Assembly (NCBI GenBank): GCA_002381155.1
Contig: DFQX01000071.1
Location: forward strand, 658-30,614
DNA: 29,957 bases
Direction: 5' to 3'
DNA from: Flavobacteriaceae bacterium UBA3478
Lineage (GTDB): Bacteria > Bacteroidota > Bacteroidia > Flavobacteriales > Flavobacteriaceae
Made by a program: the position numbers and the translations under genes. Below, piece by piece: positions 1 to 11,586 of this stretch. Below the pieces are notes generated by a model. The model was not told the DNA's origin and did not search any database. It saw nothing but the letters and a program-made list of their open reading frames with translations. Each line of letters starts with the position of its first letter. Positions within the stretch are counted from its first letter, which is position 1.

Positions 1-13
1 ACGGCGCCTTTTT
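1..13 (-). terminator. Possible truncated terminator after the rpoBC operon
   Basis: Read on the minus strand, the bases after the DUF3467 stop are an A-run followed by GGCGCCGT, which could be the 5' arm of an A-rich/T-rich intrinsic terminator. The other arm would lie outside the window, so this is only a suggestion. Confidence 0.25.
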
Positions 14-316
14 TTATGCTTCTCCCATCTTACCGAAATTGATCGGTATCGTGGGCTGTTGATATTCCTTAATCTCTCCGTGTGAAGCCTCAAAGTTGGC
101 GATATTGTTTTGCAACGCCTTCACTAACTTCTTGGCATGTTCGGGAGTAAGGATAACACGACTCTTAACTTTAGCCTTTGGAGTAGCAGGCATTATACTT
201 ACGAAATCTACAACAAACTCTGATGCAGAGTGGTTGATAACCGCTAAGTTGGAATAAATCCCCTCAGCGGTTTTTTCATCAATTTCTACGTTTATGCTCT
301 GATCCTTTTCTGACAT
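14..316 (-). CDS. DUF3467 family protein
   Basis: A small soluble protein of 100 residues with no signal peptide or membrane segment. The core around residues 20-75 (VDFVSIMPATPKAKVKSRVI, then LTPEHAKKLVKALQ) is what I recognise as DUF3467, a family of unknown function regularly found after rpoC in Bacteroidota. The start lies 4 bases downstream of the rpoC stop, so it is the last gene of the RNA polymerase operon and is presumably made with beta'. The conserved position suggests a role near transcription, but nothing in the sequence shows one. The family call is from memory of the motif and context. Confidence 0.8.
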   Translation of the reverse strand: MSEKDQSINVEIDEKTAEGIYSNLAVINHSASEFVVDFVSIMPATPKAKVKSRVILTPEHAKKLVKALQNNIANFEASHGEIKEYQQPTIPINFGKMGEA

Positions 317-320
317 GAGC

Positions 321-3300
321 TTAAATGTTTATCGCGTCTTCGTCTACTAGGGTCGGAGCAGCTTGACCTGCTCCATACTCATCTTTTGAACCTACTATAA
401 TGTGATCGTAGTCTCTAAGACCAGTACCTGCAGGGATCTTGTGACCAACAATCACATTTTCCTTAAGACCTTCTAGTCCGTCTACCTTACCATTAACTGC
501 AGCTTCGTTAAGAACCTTAGTCGTTTCTTGGAACGATGCCGCTGAGATGAATGACTTGGTCTGTAGTGAAGCTCTGGTAATACCCTGAAGAATTGGAGTA
601 GCTGTAGCTGCAATCGCCTCACGAGCACTTACTAAGGTCTTATCTTGACGCTTAAGTAAAGAGTTTTCATCTCTGAGTTGACGAACGGCAACAAGCTGAC
701 CTGCTTTAAGATTTTCAGATTCACCAGCATCTTCAACTACCTTCATGCCGAAAATAGCATCGTTTTCTTTGATGAATTCATCCTTGTGTACTAATTGCCC
801 TTCAAGGAATAGTGTATCTCCAGCATCAACGATTTCTACTTTACGCATCATCTGACGAACAACTACCTCAAAGTGCTTATCGTTAATTTTAACTCCTTGA
901 AGTCGGTAAACCTCCTGGATTTCATTAACTAAGTACTGCTGAACTGCCGATGGCCCTTTAATCGCAAGAATATCATTCGGAGTGATTGAACCATCAGATA
1001 ATGGCATACCCGCTTTCACGAAGTCATTCTCTTGAACAAGGATTTGGTTCGATAACTTAATTAAGTATTTACGAACATCACCAAGCTTAGACTCTACGAT
1101 AATTTCGCGATTACCACGCTTGATTTTACCAAATGATACTACACCGTCGATTTCAGAAACAACTGCAGGATTTGAAGGATTTCTTGCCTCGAACAACTCG
1201 GTTACTCTTGGTAGACCTCCTGTAATATCTCCAGTTTTAGCTGATTTACGTGGAATCTTAACTAGGATCTTACCTTCTTTAATTGAATCACCTTCGTTTA
1301 CAATTAGGTGAGAACCAACCGGTAGATTGTATGATCTTAGTACGTTTCCTTTCTTATCGTTGATAAGAAGTGTAGGAATTAGTTTCTTGTTTCTTGACTC
1401 AGAAATAACTTTCTCTTGGAAACCAGTCTGTTCGTCAATTTCAACTTGATAAGTTACTCCTTGCTCAATATTTTCGAATGCAACGGTACCTGTAAATTCA
1501 GAAATAATTACACCGTTGTATGGATCCCATTGGCAAAGAACATCACCTTTCTTGATCTTAGCTCCATTCTCTACAAAAACTTGAGAACCGTAAGGCAGGT
1601 TATGTGTATTTAATACAGCACCCGTTTTAGGCTCAACAAGTTTGAATTCAGCGGTTCTAGAAATAATGATATTAGCCTTTTCGCCTTCAGCGTTTTCACC
1701 TTGAACGACACGTAAGTCTTCAATCTCGGCAACCCCGTCAAACTTAGCGATTAACTGGCTTTCTTCAGAAACGTTACCAGCAATACCTCCTACGTGGAAG
1801 GTACGTAATGTAAGCTGTGTACCAGGCTCTCCAATAGATTGAGCAGCAACAACTCCAACAGATTCACCTTTTTGAACTGGTTTGTTCGTTGCCAAGTTTC
1901 TACCATAACATTTCTCACAAATACCTTTCTCAGCCTCACATGTAAGTGCAGATCTAACCTCTACTCGATCGATTGCAGTAGCGTTAATCTTCTGTACTTC
2001 TGCAGCCTCGATATATCCGCCTGCTTCAATGATCACATCTCCTGTTAATGGATCAACGACATCGTTAAGAGCAACACGTCCAAGAATACGTTCTCCAAGA
2101 GTTTCAACGATTTCTTCGTTTTTCTTTAAGGCCTCAACCTCAACACCTCTAAGCGTACCGCAATCTTGAGTAGTAATAATTACATCTTGTGCAACGTCAA
2201 CGAGTCGACGAGTAAGGTATCCGGCATCCGCAGTTTTAAGTGCAGTATCCGCAAGACCTTTACGAGCACCGTGAGTTGAAATAAAGTATTCAAGAATTGA
2301 AAGACCTTCTTTAAAGTTTGAAAGAATTGGGTTTTCAATGATCTCACCACCACCAGCAGTAGATTTCTTAGGCTTAGCCATAAGACCACGCATACCGGTT
2401 AACTGACGAATCTGTTCCTTAGATCCACGAGCACCAGAATCAAGCATCATGTATACCGAGTTAAATCCTTGCTGATCTTCTCTAATACGCTTCATAGCAA
2501 GCTCAGTAAGCATTGCGTTGGTAGACGTCCAAACATCAATCACCTGATTGTAACGCTCATTATTAGTGATCAGTCCCATGTTATAGTTTCCCATGATACC
2601 ATCAACTTGAGCATTTGCCTCTTCGATCATCTTGGTTTTTTCAGCAGGGATAATAATATCACCTAAGCTGAAAGAAAGACCTCCTTTGAAAGCGAACTCA
2701 TAACCCATCTGCTTAATACGATCTAAGAACTCAGCAGTTCTAGGAACATCAGTTACTTCAAGGATACGTCCGATAATATCACGAAGCGCTTTCTTATTCA
2801 ATACTTGATTGATGAAACCGGCTTCTTCAGGAACTACATTATTAAATAAAACACGGCCTACAGTGGTTTCAATGATTTGAGGTACTAACTCACCTGCCTC
2901 ATTGAAATCCTTAACGCGAATTTTAATTGCAGCATTAAGATTTACTCTCTTCTCATTGAAAGCGATAACTACCTCTTCAGGAGAATAGAAGGTTAACCCT
3001 TCACCTTGAACAGGAACTTCTGGGGTAGAACGTCTTTCTTTAGTCATATAGTACAGACCCAGTACCATGTCCTGAGAAGGTACGGTAATTGGTGAACCAT
3101 TGGCAGGGTTCAGGATGTTCTGAGAAGCCAGCATTAATAGTTGTGCCTCTAGAATCGCTTCTGGACCTAATGGTAGGTGAACCGCCATCTGATCCCCATC
3201 AAAGTCAGCGTTAAATGCCGTACATGCAAGTGGGTGAAGACGAATTGCTTTACCTTCAATTAATTTAGGTTGGAAAGCCTGAATACCTAAACGGTGAAGT

Positions 3301-4631
3301 GTGGGGGCACGGTTAAGAAGAACTGGGTGACCTTTGATCACGTTCTCTAAGATGTCCCAAACTACAGGTTCTTTCTTATCGATAATCTTCTTCGCTGATT
3401 TAACGGTTTTTACAATACCGCGCTCAATCAGTTTACGAATAATAAAAGGCTTGTATAGCTCGGCAGCCATATCTTTTGGTAAACCACACTCAAATAATTT
3501 TAAGTCTGGACCAACAACGATTACCGAACGTGCTGAATAATCAACACGCTTACCTAATAAGTTTTGACGAAAACGACCTTGCTTACCTTTCAGTGAATCA
3601 GAAAGTGATTTAAGCGGACGATTTGATTCTGTCTTAACTGCAGAAGCTTTACGTGTGTTATCGAATAATGAATCCACCGCCTCTTGAAGCATACGCTTCT
3701 CGTTTCTTAAGATTACTTCAGGAGCTTTAATCTCGATAAGTCTCTTAAGACGGTTGTTACGAATAATTACTCGTCTATATAAATCATTTAAATCTGAGGT
3801 TGCAAAACGACCTCCATCTAGTGGCACAAGCGGACGTAATTCTGGTGGAATTACAGGTACCACTTTCATGATCATCCACTCAGGCTTATTCTCGCGATTA
3901 GCCTGAGACTCACGGAAAGACTCGACAACTTGTAGACGCTTTAACGCCTCAGTTTTACGTTGCTTAGAAGTCTCGGTGTTTGCCTTATGACGTAATTCAT
4001 AAGACAACGTCTCTAGATCAATACGTTGAAGTAATTCGATCAAACATTCGGCACCCATCTTAGCGATGAATTTGTTTGGATCTGAATCTTCTAGATATTG
4101 GTTCTCTTGTGGAAGTTCATCAATAATATTTAGGTATTCTTCTTCAGTTAAGAAGTCTAGCATTTGAAGATCTTCACCTTCAGGGCCTTTTGCAATACCT
4201 GGTTGAATAACTACATAACGTTCGTAGTAGATGATCATGTCAAGTTTCTTCGACGGAAGTCCAAGAAGGTAACCTAACTTGTTTGGTAACGAACGGAAAT
4301 ACCAAATATGAGCAACAGGGACTACTAGTGAAATGTGTCCAACGCGATCACGACGAACTTTCTTCTCCGTAACCTCAACACCACATCGATCACAAACGAT
4401 ACCGCGGTAACGGATACGCTTATATTTACCACAAGCACACTCGTAATCCTTAACAGGACCGAAGATACGCTCACAAAAGAGACCATCTCTTTCAGGCTTG
4501 TGTGTACGGTAATTGATGGTTTCAGGCTTCAACACCTCTCCTCGCGATGCTGCAAGGATAGATTCTGGAGAAGCAAGACCAATCGAAATCTTATTAAATC
4601 TTTGCTCAGTTGTATCGTTAACTCTAGCCAT
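321..4631 (-). CDS. rpoC: DNA-directed RNA polymerase subunit beta'
   Basis: The largest core RNA polymerase subunit, which carries the catalytic Mg ion. The active-site motif NADFDGDQ places the three metal-binding aspartates at D476, D478 and D480. The N-terminal zinc site is C65/C67/C80/C83 (CxC...CxxC), and a second cysteine cluster ([14 protein letters not shown]) lies in the C-terminal half. The bridge-helix/trigger-loop region ([16 protein letters not shown]) is intact. At 1436 residues it has the size expected for Bacteroidota. It starts 35 bases after the rpoB stop with no Shine-Dalgarno sequence and is followed 4 bases later by a DUF3467 gene. I see no frameshift or inserted domain. 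Confidence 0.99.
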   Translation of the reverse strand: MARVNDTTEQRFNKISIGLASPESILAASRGEVLKPETINYRTHKPERDGLFCERIFGPVKDYECACGKYKRIRYRGIVCDRCGVEVTEKKVRRDRVGHISLVVPVAHIWYFRSLPNKLGYLLGLPSKKLDMIIYYERYVVIQPGIAKGPEGEDLQMLDFLTEEEYLNIIDELPQENQYLEDSDPNKFIAKMGAECLIELLQRIDLETLSYELRHKANTETSKQRKTEALKRLQVVESFRESQANRENKPEWMIMKVVPVIPPELRPLVPLDGGRFATSDLNDLYRRVIIRNNRLKRLIEIKAPEVILRNEKRMLQEAVDSLFDNTRKASAVKTESNRPLKSLSDSLKGKQGRFRQNLLGKRVDYSARSVIVVGPDLKLFECGLPKDMAAELYKPFIIRKLIERGIVKTVKSAKKIIDKKEPVVWDILENVIKGHPVLLNRAPTLHRLGIQAFQPKLIEGKAIRLHPLACTAFNADFDGDQMAVHLPLGPEAILEAQLLMLASQNILNPANGSPITVPSQDMVLGLYYMTKERRSTPEVPVQGEGLTFYSPEEVVIAFNEKRVNLNAAIKIRVKDFNEAGELVPQIIETTVGRVLFNNVVPEEAGFINQVLNKKALRDIIGRILEVTDVPRTAEFLDRIKQMGYEFAFKGGLSFSLGDIIIPAEKTKMIEEANAQVDGIMGNYNMGLITNNERYNQVIDVWTSTNAMLTELAMKRIREDQQGFNSVYMMLDSGARGSKEQIRQLTGMRGLMAKPKKSTAGGGEIIENPILSNFKEGLSILEYFISTHGARKGLADTALKTADAGYLTRRLVDVAQDVIITTQDCGTLRGVEVEALKKNEEIVETLGERILGRVALNDVVDPLTGDVIIEAGGYIEAAEVQKINATAIDRVEVRSALTCEAEKGICEKCYGRNLATNKPVQKGESVGVVAAQSIGEPGTQLTLRTFHVGGIAGNVSEESQLIAKFDGVAEIEDLRVVQGENAEGEKANIIISRTAEFKLVEPKTGAVLNTHNLPYGSQVFVENGAKIKKGDVLCQWDPYNGVIISEFTGTVAFENIEQGVTYQVEIDEQTGFQEKVISESRNKKLIPTLLINDKKGNVLRSYNLPVGSHLIVNEGDSIKEGKILVKIPRKSAKTGDITGGLPRVTELFEARNPSNPAVVSEIDGVVSFGKIKRGNREIIVESKLGDVRKYLIKLSNQILVQENDFVKAGMPLSDGSITPNDILAIKGPSAVQQYLVNEIQEVYRLQGVKINDKHFEVVVRQMMRKVEIVDAGDTLFLEGQLVHKDEFIKENDAIFGMKVVEDAGESENLKAGQLVAVRQLRDENSLLKRQDKTLVSAREAIAATATPILQGITRASLQTKSFISAASFQETTKVLNEAAVNGKVDGLEGLKENVIVGHKIPAGTGLRDYDHIIVGSKDEYGAGQAAPTLVDEDAINI

Positions 4632-4666
4632 AATAACGTAAAGCTTTGTTTAATTAATGTTTAGAA

Positions 4667-7600
4667 TTATTCTTCGAGACGAATGTCGAGTCCTAATCCT
4701 TTTAATTCGTGCATAAGAACGTTGAATGATTCAGGTAGACCAGGCTCTGGCATAGTCTCCCCTTTCACAATCGCTTCATAGGTCTTCGCACGACCTACTA
4801 CGTCATCCGATTTAACGGTTAAGATTTCTCTTAGCGTAGAAGAAGCTCCATAAGCTTCAAGTGCCCACACCTCCATCTCACCGAAACGCTGACCTCCGAA
4901 CTGCGCTTTACCACCAAGTGGTTGCTGAGTAATCAGAGAGTATGGTCCGATAGAACGTGCGTGCATCTTATCATCAACCATGTGGCCTAGTTTAAGCATG
5001 TAGATCACACCAACCGTTGCTGGTTGATCGAAACGCTCTCCGGTTCCACCGTCAAATAAATAAGTGTGTCCATATCTAGGAATACCGGCTTCATCTGTTA
5101 AAGCATTGATCTGGTCAATGTTCGCTCCGTCAAAGATTGGAGTGGCATATTTCTGACCTAATTTTTGACCTGCCCAACCAAGAACAGTCTCATAGATCTG
5201 ACCAATATTCATACGAGAAGGTACCCCAAGTGGATTAAGTACGATATCTACAGGTGTACCGTCTTCTAGGAAAGGCATATCCTCGTCGCGAACAATACGT
5301 GCAACGATACCTTTGTTTCCATGACGACCTGCCATCTTATCACCTACTTTCAGCTTACGCTTCTTAGCAATATAAACTTTAGCAAGTTTCATGATACCTG
5401 CAGGTAGCTCATCTCCAACAGAAATGGTAAACTTATCTCTTCTAAGGTTACCTTGAAGATCATTAAGCTTAATCTTGTAGTTGTGAAGTAGGTCTGCAAT
5501 AAGCGCGTTTACAGGCTCATCAACCGTCCAGCTTCCGCCAACAAGGTGAGCGAAATCTTCAACTGCGTGAAGCATTTTAAGCGTGTACTTCTTACCTTTC
5601 GGTAAAACCTCTTCACCTAAATCATTAAGAACTCCCTGAGAAGTCTTACCATTTACGATAGTGAATAATTTCTCTACCAAACGGTCTTTCAACTCCTGGA
5701 ATTTAACTTCATACTCAAGTTCTAAAGCTTGGATAGCGTCCTTTTCTTCTGAACGTTTACGCTTATCCTTAACGCTTCTCGCAAATAACTTCTTATCAAT
5801 TACTACACCTCTAAGCGATGGTGAAGCTTTTAATGAAGCATCTTTTACATCTCCCGCCTTATCACCGAAGATCGCACGAAGTAATTTTTCTTCTGGAGTT
5901 GGATCAGATTCACCTTTAGGTGTAATCTTACCAATTAAAATATCACCAGGCTTAACTTCTGCTCCAATACGAATCATTCCGTTTTCATCGAGGTCTTTAG
6001 TAGCCTCTTCAGAAACGTTAGGAATATCGTTGGTAAGTTCTTCAGCTCCTAGTTTGGTATCTCTAACTTCAAGAGCATACTCGTCTACGTGAATCGATGT
6101 AAAGATATCTTCACGAACTACACGCTCAGAGATTACGATGGCATCCTCGAAGTTGTAACCCTTCCAAGGCATGAAGGCAACCTTCATGTTTCTACCTAAA
6201 GCAAGTTCACCTTTTTCAGTTGCGTAACCCTCACAAAGTACTTGACCTTTTTCGACACGATCTCCACGAGATACAATCGGTTTAAGGTTAATACTCGAAC
6301 CTTGGTTCGTCTTTCTAAATTTAATGAGGTTGTACTCTTTCTCCTCTTCATCAAAAGAAACTAAACGCTCTTCATCAGTCTTAGTGTATTTGATAAAGAT
6401 ACGCTCTGCGTCTACGTATTCAACAACACCGTCACCCTCTGCGTTAATAAGAACTCTTGAGTCTTTAGCAACTTGACGCTCTAAACCAGTTCCAACAATT
6501 GGAGATTCAGGACGTAAAAGTGGTACCGCCTGACGCATCATGTTTGATCCCATCAGTGCACGGTTTGCATCATCGTGCTCAAGGAAAGGAATTAGCGATG
6601 CTGAAATTGAAGCGATTTGGTTGGGTGCCACATCAGTATAGTGAATTTCTTCTGGAGAAACTACAGGGAAATCACCCTCCATACGAGCAATTACTTTATC
6701 TGCTTCAATAGTTCCGTCGGCTTTCATCGGAATGTTAGCCTGCGCGATTAAACGCTCTTCTTCTTCCTCGGCACTTAAATAAGTGAAACCAGATAAATCT
6801 ACTTTTCCGTTTTCGACTTTACGATAAGGAGTCTCAAGGAATCCCATGGTATTCACCTTAGAGAATACCGACATCGATGAAATAAGACCGATGTTTGGAC
6901 CTTCAGGAGTCTCAATCGGACATAATCTACCGTAATGAGTATAGTGAACGTCACGAACCTCGAAACCAGCACGCTCACGTGAAAGACCACCAGGCCCTAG
7001 GGCAGATAATCTACGCTTGTGAGTAATCTCAGCAAGTGGATTCGTTTGATCCATGAACTGAGAAAGCTGATTCGTTCCAAAGAACGAGTTGATCACCGAT
7101 GAAAGTGTCTTCGCATTGATCAAATCAATAGGAGTAAACACTTCGTTGTCGCGAACATTCATTCGTTCTCTAATGGTTCTAGCCATACGCGCTAAACCAA
7201 CGCCGAACTGTTGTGAAAGTTGTTCTCCAACAGTTCTTACACGACGGTTTGAAAGGTGATCGATATCATCAATTTCTGCCTTAGAGTTAATCAGCTCGAT
7301 CAGATACTTGATGATAGTGATAATATCTTCTTTAGTTAAGACTTGCTTATCCATCTCGATATCAAGACCTAACTTCTTGTTCATTCTATAACGACCTACT
7401 TCTCCAAGATTATAACGTTGATCAGAGAAGAATAGTTTATCGATAATACCACGAGCAGTTTCCTCATCTGGCGGCTCGGCATTTCTTAATTGACGATAAA
7501 CATGCTCAACGGCTTCTTTTTCAGAGTTGGTTGGGTCTTTTTGTAGGGTATTGTAAATAATTGCGTATTCAGCTTGAGCGTTGTTTTCCTTGTGAAGAAG

Positions 7601-8476
7601 AATCGTTTTCACATCAGCCTCAATAATCATATCAAGGTGCTCCTTCTCTAAAATCGTATCACGATCTAATACAATCTCATTACGCTCAATCGATACTACC
7701 TCTCCTGTATCCTCATCCACGAAATCTTCGTGCCAAGTATTTAATACACGAGCAGCAAGTTTACGACCAAGAACTTTCTTAAGACCAGTCTTCGAAACCT
7801 TAACCTCCTCAGAGAGATCAAAAATTTCAAGTATGTCCTTATCGCGTTCGTAGCCGATCGCTCTAAAGAGTGTAGTAACCGGTAATTTCTTTTTACGATC
7901 AATATAAGCGTACATAACGCCATTGATATCCGTAGCAAATTCAATCCATGAACCTTTAAAAGGAATAACACGGGCTGAATATAATTTAGTTCCGTTAGCG
8001 TGAACCGATTGACCAAAGAATACACCAGGAGAACGGTGAAGTTGAGAAACAATCACACGCTCTGCACCGTTAATCACAAAGGTTCCAGAAGGTGTCATGT
8101 AAGGAATAGTTCCTAAGTAAACATCCTGAACAATCGTCTCGAAGTCTTCGTGCTCTGGGTCAGTACAATAAAGTTTTAAACGTGCTTTTAGCGGCACACT
8201 GTAGGTAAGACCTCTCTCGATACACTCTTGAATGTTATATCGGGGTGGATCAACGAAATAATCCAAAAACTCAAGAACAAACTGATTTCTTGTGTCTGTA
8301 ATTGGAAAGTTCTCCATGAAGGTGTTAAAAAGACCTTCATTACCTCTAGCGTCCGACTTAGTTTCTAATTGAAAGAAATCTTGAAAGGATTTGATTTGAA
8401 TATCTAAGAAGTCTGGATATTCAGGAATGCTCTTTGCAGATGCGAAATGTACTCTTTCGGTTTGTTTTGTAACCAT
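4667..8476 (-). CDS. rpoB: DNA-directed RNA polymerase subunit beta
   Basis: The second-largest core RNA polymerase subunit, 1269 residues. The rifampicin pocket is readable: SQFMDQTNP and [14 protein letters not shown] give D476, H486 and S491, equivalent to E. coli D516, H526 and S531. All three are the sensitive-type residues, so no target-site resistance is visible here. The conserved C-terminal [13 protein letters not shown] segment that contacts beta' is present. The ATG start ([11 protein letters not shown]) has no Shine-Dalgarno sequence. It lies 140 bases after rplL, across a spacer with strong inverted repeats, and 35 bases before rpoC. Confidence 0.99.
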   Translation of the reverse strand: MVTKQTERVHFASAKSIPEYPDFLDIQIKSFQDFFQLETKSDARGNEGLFNTFMENFPITDTRNQFVLEFLDYFVDPPRYNIQECIERGLTYSVPLKARLKLYCTDPEHEDFETIVQDVYLGTIPYMTPSGTFVINGAERVIVSQLHRSPGVFFGQSVHANGTKLYSARVIPFKGSWIEFATDINGVMYAYIDRKKKLPVTTLFRAIGYERDKDILEIFDLSEEVKVSKTGLKKVLGRKLAARVLNTWHEDFVDEDTGEVVSIERNEIVLDRDTILEKEHLDMIIEADVKTILLHKENNAQAEYAIIYNTLQKDPTNSEKEAVEHVYRQLRNAEPPDEETARGIIDKLFFSDQRYNLGEVGRYRMNKKLGLDIEMDKQVLTKEDIITIIKYLIELINSKAEIDDIDHLSNRRVRTVGEQLSQQFGVGLARMARTIRERMNVRDNEVFTPIDLINAKTLSSVINSFFGTNQLSQFMDQTNPLAEITHKRRLSALGPGGLSRERAGFEVRDVHYTHYGRLCPIETPEGPNIGLISSMSVFSKVNTMGFLETPYRKVENGKVDLSGFTYLSAEEEEERLIAQANIPMKADGTIEADKVIARMEGDFPVVSPEEIHYTDVAPNQIASISASLIPFLEHDDANRALMGSNMMRQAVPLLRPESPIVGTGLERQVAKDSRVLINAEGDGVVEYVDAERIFIKYTKTDEERLVSFDEEEKEYNLIKFRKTNQGSSINLKPIVSRGDRVEKGQVLCEGYATEKGELALGRNMKVAFMPWKGYNFEDAIVISERVVREDIFTSIHVDEYALEVRDTKLGAEELTNDIPNVSEEATKDLDENGMIRIGAEVKPGDILIGKITPKGESDPTPEEKLLRAIFGDKAGDVKDASLKASPSLRGVVIDKKLFARSVKDKRKRSEEKDAIQALELEYEVKFQELKDRLVEKLFTIVNGKTSQGVLNDLGEEVLPKGKKYTLKMLHAVEDFAHLVGGSWTVDEPVNALIADLLHNYKIKLNDLQGNLRRDKFTISVGDELPAGIMKLAKVYIAKKRKLKVGDKMAGRHGNKGIVARIVRDEDMPFLEDGTPVDIVLNPLGVPSRMNIGQIYETVLGWAGQKLGQKYATPIFDGANIDQINALTDEAGIPRYGHTYLFDGGTGERFDQPATVGVIYMLKLGHMVDDKMHARSIGPYSLITQQPLGGKAQFGGQRFGEMEVWALEAYGASSTLREILTVKSDDVVGRAKTYEAIVKGETMPEPGLPESFNVLMHELKGLGLDIRLEE

Positions 8477-8518
8477 CTAACGGACAATTTATAGTCAAAA
8501 AAAGTATTATAAGTCGAC

Positions 8519-8599
8519 CTTATTTCAAAGGCCCTAACAACCTAGGTTGTTTAAAACAGGCGAAGGTCTAACCAACTTTCGTTGGATAGACCTTTGCCT
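8519..8599 (-). promoter_or_regulatory. rplL-rpoB spacer hairpins (processing or attenuation candidates)
   Basis: The spacer holds a 42-base inverted repeat at 8558-8599: arms 8558-8576 and 8581-8599 with a 4-base loop, about 17-18 pairs and one internal A/A (U/U in RNA) mismatch. After it comes a perfect 16-base palindrome, AACAACCTAGGTTGTT, at 8536-8551. On the minus-strand transcript the first hairpin is followed by only four U, so it would be at most a leaky terminator. In E. coli the rplL-rpoB junction carries a partial terminator and an RNase III site; the same job here is inferred from position. Confidence 0.6.
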
Positions 8600-8616
8600 A
8601 ATAAGCTATGGAAGTA

Positions 8617-8997
8617 TTACTTAAGCTCAACCTCAGCACCAGCCTCTTCAAGAGATTTTTTGATACCTTCAGCTTCGTCTTTAGAAACACCTTCTTTAAC
8701 TGGTTTTGGAGCTCCGTCAACTACTTCTTTAGCTTCTTTCAGTCCAAGACCTGTTAATTCTTTTACAAGCTTAACAACCGCAAGTTTAGAAGCACCTGCT
8801 GCCTTAAGAATTACGTCAAATTCTGACTTTTCTTCTGCACCAGCAGCTTCTCCACCACCAGCAGCAGGACCAGCAACAGCTACAGCTGCAGCTGCAGGCT
8901 CGATACCATACTCCTCCTTAAGGATGTTAGCTAATTCATTAACCTCTTTTACAGTTAGGTTAACCAGTTGTTCTGCGAAATCTTTTAAATCTGCCAT
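8617..8997 (-). CDS. rplL: 50S ribosomal protein bL12 (L7/L12)
   Basis: The ribosomal stalk protein that recruits translational GTPases; dimers bind L10. The 126 residues show the three expected parts: an N-terminal dimerisation domain (about 1-35, [20 protein letters not shown]), an Ala/Gly-rich hinge (about 36-52), and a globular C-terminal domain with EKSEFDVIL and the [14 protein letters not shown] factor-binding helices. It lies 51 bases after rplJ without a Shine-Dalgarno sequence. It is followed by the hairpin-containing spacer before rpoB, which fits its higher stoichiometry than RNA polymerase. Confidence 0.98.
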   Translation of the reverse strand: MADLKDFAEQLVNLTVKEVNELANILKEEYGIEPAAAAVAVAGPAAGGGEAAGAEEKSEFDVILKAAGASKLAVVKLVKELTGLGLKEAKEVVDGAPKPVKEGVSKDEAEGIKKSLEEAGAEVELK

Positions 8998-9048
8998 TTT
9001 TCTATCGTTTAATAAAGTTTAAAATATTGTGTATTGAGTGCGTACAAA

Positions 9049-9564
9049 TTATCGTTCAGAAAGGGTTTGAATAATACCCGCAAGCTTACCGCCACCTGAT
9101 TTAAGACCAGACACAACGTTTTTCGCTGGGCTCTGAAGAAGTGAAATGATATCACCGATAAGTTCTTCCTTAGACTTGATGCTTACAAGCGTATCAAGCA
9201 GGTCGTCACCGATGTAAACCGATTCTTCAACATAAGCACCTTTTAAAACGGGCTTCTTTGATTTCTTTCTGAAATTTTTAATCAATTTCGCTGGACCGTT
9301 ACCAGTCTCAGCAATCATCATTGAGGTTTCACCTTTAAGGATCGTAGTTAATTCACCGAAATCCTTATCTGAAGCCTCCATTGCTTTTGCAAGCAAAGTG
9401 TTCTTAACTACTGTAAGTGAAATATTTGCCTTAAAGCAAGATCTTCTTAAATCAGCAGTAGAAGCCGCATCTAAACCTGAGATATCAGTAAGATAAATCG
9501 TAGTGCTTGATGCTAACTTCTCTTTAAGTTGTTCTATAGCTAGTGCTTTTTCTTCTCTAGTCAT
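9049..9564 (-). CDS. rplJ: 50S ribosomal protein uL10
   Basis: The base of the ribosomal stalk; binds 23S rRNA and L12 dimers. I place the start at the internal ATG (MTREEKALAIEQLKEKL), giving 171 residues, the usual family length. A longer frame opens at 9603, but it would overlap rplA by 20 bases and adds 13 residues (starting [10 protein letters not shown]) unlike any L10 start I know. With the chosen ATG the gap to rplA is 19 bases. Family features include GETSMMIAETGNGPAKLIK and the C-terminal helix that docks L12. In E. coli this protein represses its own operon; whether it does so here is not visible. Confidence 0.96.
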   Translation of the reverse strand: MTREEKALAIEQLKEKLASSTTIYLTDISGLDAASTADLRRSCFKANISLTVVKNTLLAKAMEASDKDFGELTTILKGETSMMIAETGNGPAKLIKNFRKKSKKPVLKGAYVEESVYIGDDLLDTLVSIKSKEELIGDIISLLQSPAKNVVSGLKSGGGKLAGIIQTLSER

Positions 9565-9583
9565 GTTGTAAGTTCTTAAGTAC

Positions 9584-10273
9584 TTAAATGGCTTTTGGGT
9601 CAAGTGGAATACTCGGACTCATCGTTGAAGAAATATGGACACTCTTCATGTAAACCCCTTTTGCAGCAGCAGGCTTCATACGATTTAAAGTATCAATAAG
9701 CTCTTTAGCGTTGTCTGCGATCTTGTCAGATTCGAATGAAACCTTTGCAATTGCAGCATGAACATTACCCGCTTTATCTACTTTAAAGTCAATTTTACCT
9801 GATTTAACTTCTGTTACCGCTTTAGCGACATCCATAGTAACCGTTCCTGTTTTTGGGTTTGGCATAAGACCACGAGGTCCTAATACACGACCTAAAGGTC
9901 CTAATTTACCCATAACAGCAGGCATGGTGATAATAACGTCAACGTCTGTCCAACCTGATTTAATTTTGTCTAGATACTCATCTAAACCAACATAATCAGC
10001 TCCAGCTTCTTTAGCCTCGGCTTCTTTATCAGGCGTTACTAGTGCTAAAACGCGAACGTCTTTACCGGTACCGTGAGGTAGGGTAACAACACCACGAACC
10101 ATTTGATTTGCTTTACGTGGATCTACTCCAAGGCGTACTGCTAAATCAACAGATGCATCAAAATTTGCTTTGGTAATCTCTTTAACTAAAGCTGCGGCTT
10201 CGGTAAGTGAGTAAAGCTTAGTACTATCAATTAGTGCTCTAGCCTCTTTTTGTTTTTTTGTCAATTTTCCCAT
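9584..10273 (-). CDS. rplA: 50S ribosomal protein uL1
   Basis: The L1-stalk protein that binds 23S rRNA and assists E-site tRNA release; in many bacteria it also represses translation of its own operon. At 229 residues it is full length. The diagnostic segment [14 protein letters not shown] is present, as are [20 protein letters not shown] near the N-terminus and the C-terminal [14 protein letters not shown]. It starts 15 bases after rplK and ends 19 bases before the preferred rplJ start. Confidence 0.98.
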   Translation of the reverse strand: MGKLTKKQKEARALIDSTKLYSLTEAAALVKEITKANFDASVDLAVRLGVDPRKANQMVRGVVTLPHGTGKDVRVLALVTPDKEAEAKEAGADYVGLDEYLDKIKSGWTDVDVIITMPAVMGKLGPLGRVLGPRGLMPNPKTGTVTMDVAKAVTEVKSGKIDFKVDKAGNVHAAIAKVSFESDKIADNAKELIDTLNRMKPAAAKGVYMKSVHISSTMSPSIPLDPKAI

Positions 10274-10288
10274 TACGTCAGTCGTTTA

Positions 10289-10726
10289 TTAAAAAGGTTT
10301 AGTTCCAGAAACTTTGATACCCATAGATCTTGCTGTACCAGCAATCATCATCATCGCAGACTCAACTGTGAAGGCATTTAAATCTACCATCTTGTCTTCT
10401 GCAATTCCTTTGATTTGATCCCAAGTAACCGAAGCAACTTTAGAACGATTTGGTTCACCTGAACCTTTTTTAACTTTTGCTGCTTCCAATAGCTGAACGG
10501 CCGCCGGAGGTGTTTTTACCACAAAGTCGAAAGACTTATCCGTGTAAACCGTGATAACTACTGGTAAAACTTTACCAGGCTTATCCTGAGTTCTAGCATT
10601 AAACTGCTTACAGAACTCCATGATGTTTACACCTGCGGCACCTAAGGCGGGTCCAACCGGTGGCGATGGGTTCGCAGCACCTCCCCTAACTTGTAGCTTA
10701 ACTACTTTACCTATTTCTTTTGCCAT
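10289..10726 (-). CDS. rplK: 50S ribosomal protein uL11
   Basis: Part of the GTPase-associated centre; binds the 23S rRNA thiostrepton loop. Length is 145 residues. The N-terminal proline-rich segment [20 protein letters not shown] and the C-terminal RNA-binding helix region ([12 protein letters not shown]) are intact. The ATG follows a 65-base spacer after nusG that shows neither a Shine-Dalgarno sequence nor a clear TAnnTTTG box, so it is probably transcribed together with nusG. Confidence 0.98.
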   Translation of the reverse strand: MAKEIGKVVKLQVRGGAANPSPPVGPALGAAGVNIMEFCKQFNARTQDKPGKVLPVVITVYTDKSFDFVVKTPPAAVQLLEAAKVKKGSGEPNRSKVASVTWDQIKGIAEDKMVDLNAFTVESAMMMIAGTARSMGIKVSGTKPF

Positions 10727-10791
10727 AATTAATAATTAATCGTTTGCCGTTGCATTGTTGGAAGCGATACAACTGAGCGATTATGTAACAT

Positions 10792-11343
10792 TTATATTTT
10801 CTCTACTTGTAAATAGCTTAATTCAAGAGGCGTTCTTCTACCAAAAATCTTCACCATTACCTCAAGTTTGCGCTTTTCTTCGTTGATTTTCTCAATAGTT
10901 CCATTGAAACCATTGAAAGGACCATCAACCACCTTAATTGTTTCACCAAGTACAAATGGAATAGCGACATCATCCGCATTGAGTGATAACTCATCCACTT
11001 TACCAAGCATTCTATTTACTTCAGACTTACGCAATGGTACAGGATCTCCTCCTTTGGTTTCACCTAAAAATCCAATAACGTTCGTAATCGAACGAATGAC
11101 GTGAACCATCTCACCTCCTAAATTCGCCTTAATCATGATGTATCCAGGGAAATAGGTACGCTCCTTTTGAATCTTTTTACCGTTACGAATCTGAACAACC
11201 TTTTCAGTAGGGACGAGAACTTCATCTAAGTAGTCACTCAAACCTTGACGCTCAATCTCAGTTTGAATGTAACCACTGATTTTATTCTCTTGTCCGCTTA
11301 CCGCACGAACCACATACCATTTCTTTTCAAGTACCTCTGACAT
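10792..11343 (-). CDS. nusG: Transcription termination/antitermination factor NusG
   Basis: The universal elongation factor that binds the RNA polymerase clamp and couples it to Rho or to ribosomal protein S10. The N-terminal NGN domain (WYVVRAVSGQENKISGYI, then YFPGYIMIKANL) and the C-terminal KOW domain (KVVDGPFNGFNGTIEKI) are both present. The 183 residues match the family length with no inserted domain. It starts 15 bases after secE, the usual pairing. No Shine-Dalgarno sequence is visible. Confidence 0.98.
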   Translation of the reverse strand: MSEVLEKKWYVVRAVSGQENKISGYIQTEIERQGLSDYLDEVLVPTEKVVQIRNGKKIQKERTYFPGYIMIKANLGGEMVHVIRSITNVIGFLGETKGGDPVPLRKSEVNRMLGKVDELSLNADDVAIPFVLGETIKVVDGPFNGFNGTIEKINEEKRKLEVMVKIFGRRTPLELSYLQVEKI

Positions 11344-11358
11344 TGTTGTGCTTCGTTA

Positions 11359-11544
11359 TTATTTAATCAAACTAAAGTATACCTGAATCAAGCGGCTAAA
11401 CACAGAGTCTACTCCCCAAGTCAATAGGGCAAAAAGGATTGAGAACACTGCTACAGTAACCATAAGGCTAGATGATTCTTGACGTGATGGCCAAGAAACC
11501 TGGTTCTTTAATTCCTCTACTGATTCTTTGATATAATTAATCAT
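11359..11544 (-). CDS. secE: Preprotein translocase subunit SecE
   Basis: The small essential clamp subunit of the SecYEG channel in the inner membrane. I choose the ATG at 11544 (MINYIKESVEELKNQVSWPS), giving 61 residues. The frame stays open back to 11616, but that extension reads the tRNA-Trp T arm as protein and is not real. An amphipathic helix (residues 1-20) with the conserved VSWPS turn leads into one membrane helix at about 27-48. It sits between tRNA-Trp and nusG. Confidence 0.97.
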   Translation of the reverse strand: MINYIKESVEELKNQVSWPSRQESSSLMVTVAVFSILFALLTWGVDSVFSRLIQVYFSLIK

Positions 11545-11586
11545 CTTTTCTTCGTCTATAATTGAGGCCAAGCCTCGTAATACTTG

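Noticed and set aside
5661..6092. A 143-codon plus-strand frame opposite rpoB
   Set aside because: Serine-rich antisense shadow of a highly conserved gene with no own start context.
7052..7120. Rifampicin-resistance changes in rpoB
   Set aside because: D476, H486 and S491 are all the sensitive-type residues.
8582..9022. A 146-codon plus-strand frame opposite rplL
   Set aside because: It is the complement of rplL, whose Ala-rich codons give a low-complexity Ser/Ala/Pro shadow; no family similarity.
9565..9603. N-terminal extension of rplJ
   Set aside because: It overlaps rplA and lengthens L10 beyond its normal size; the ATG at 9564 is better.
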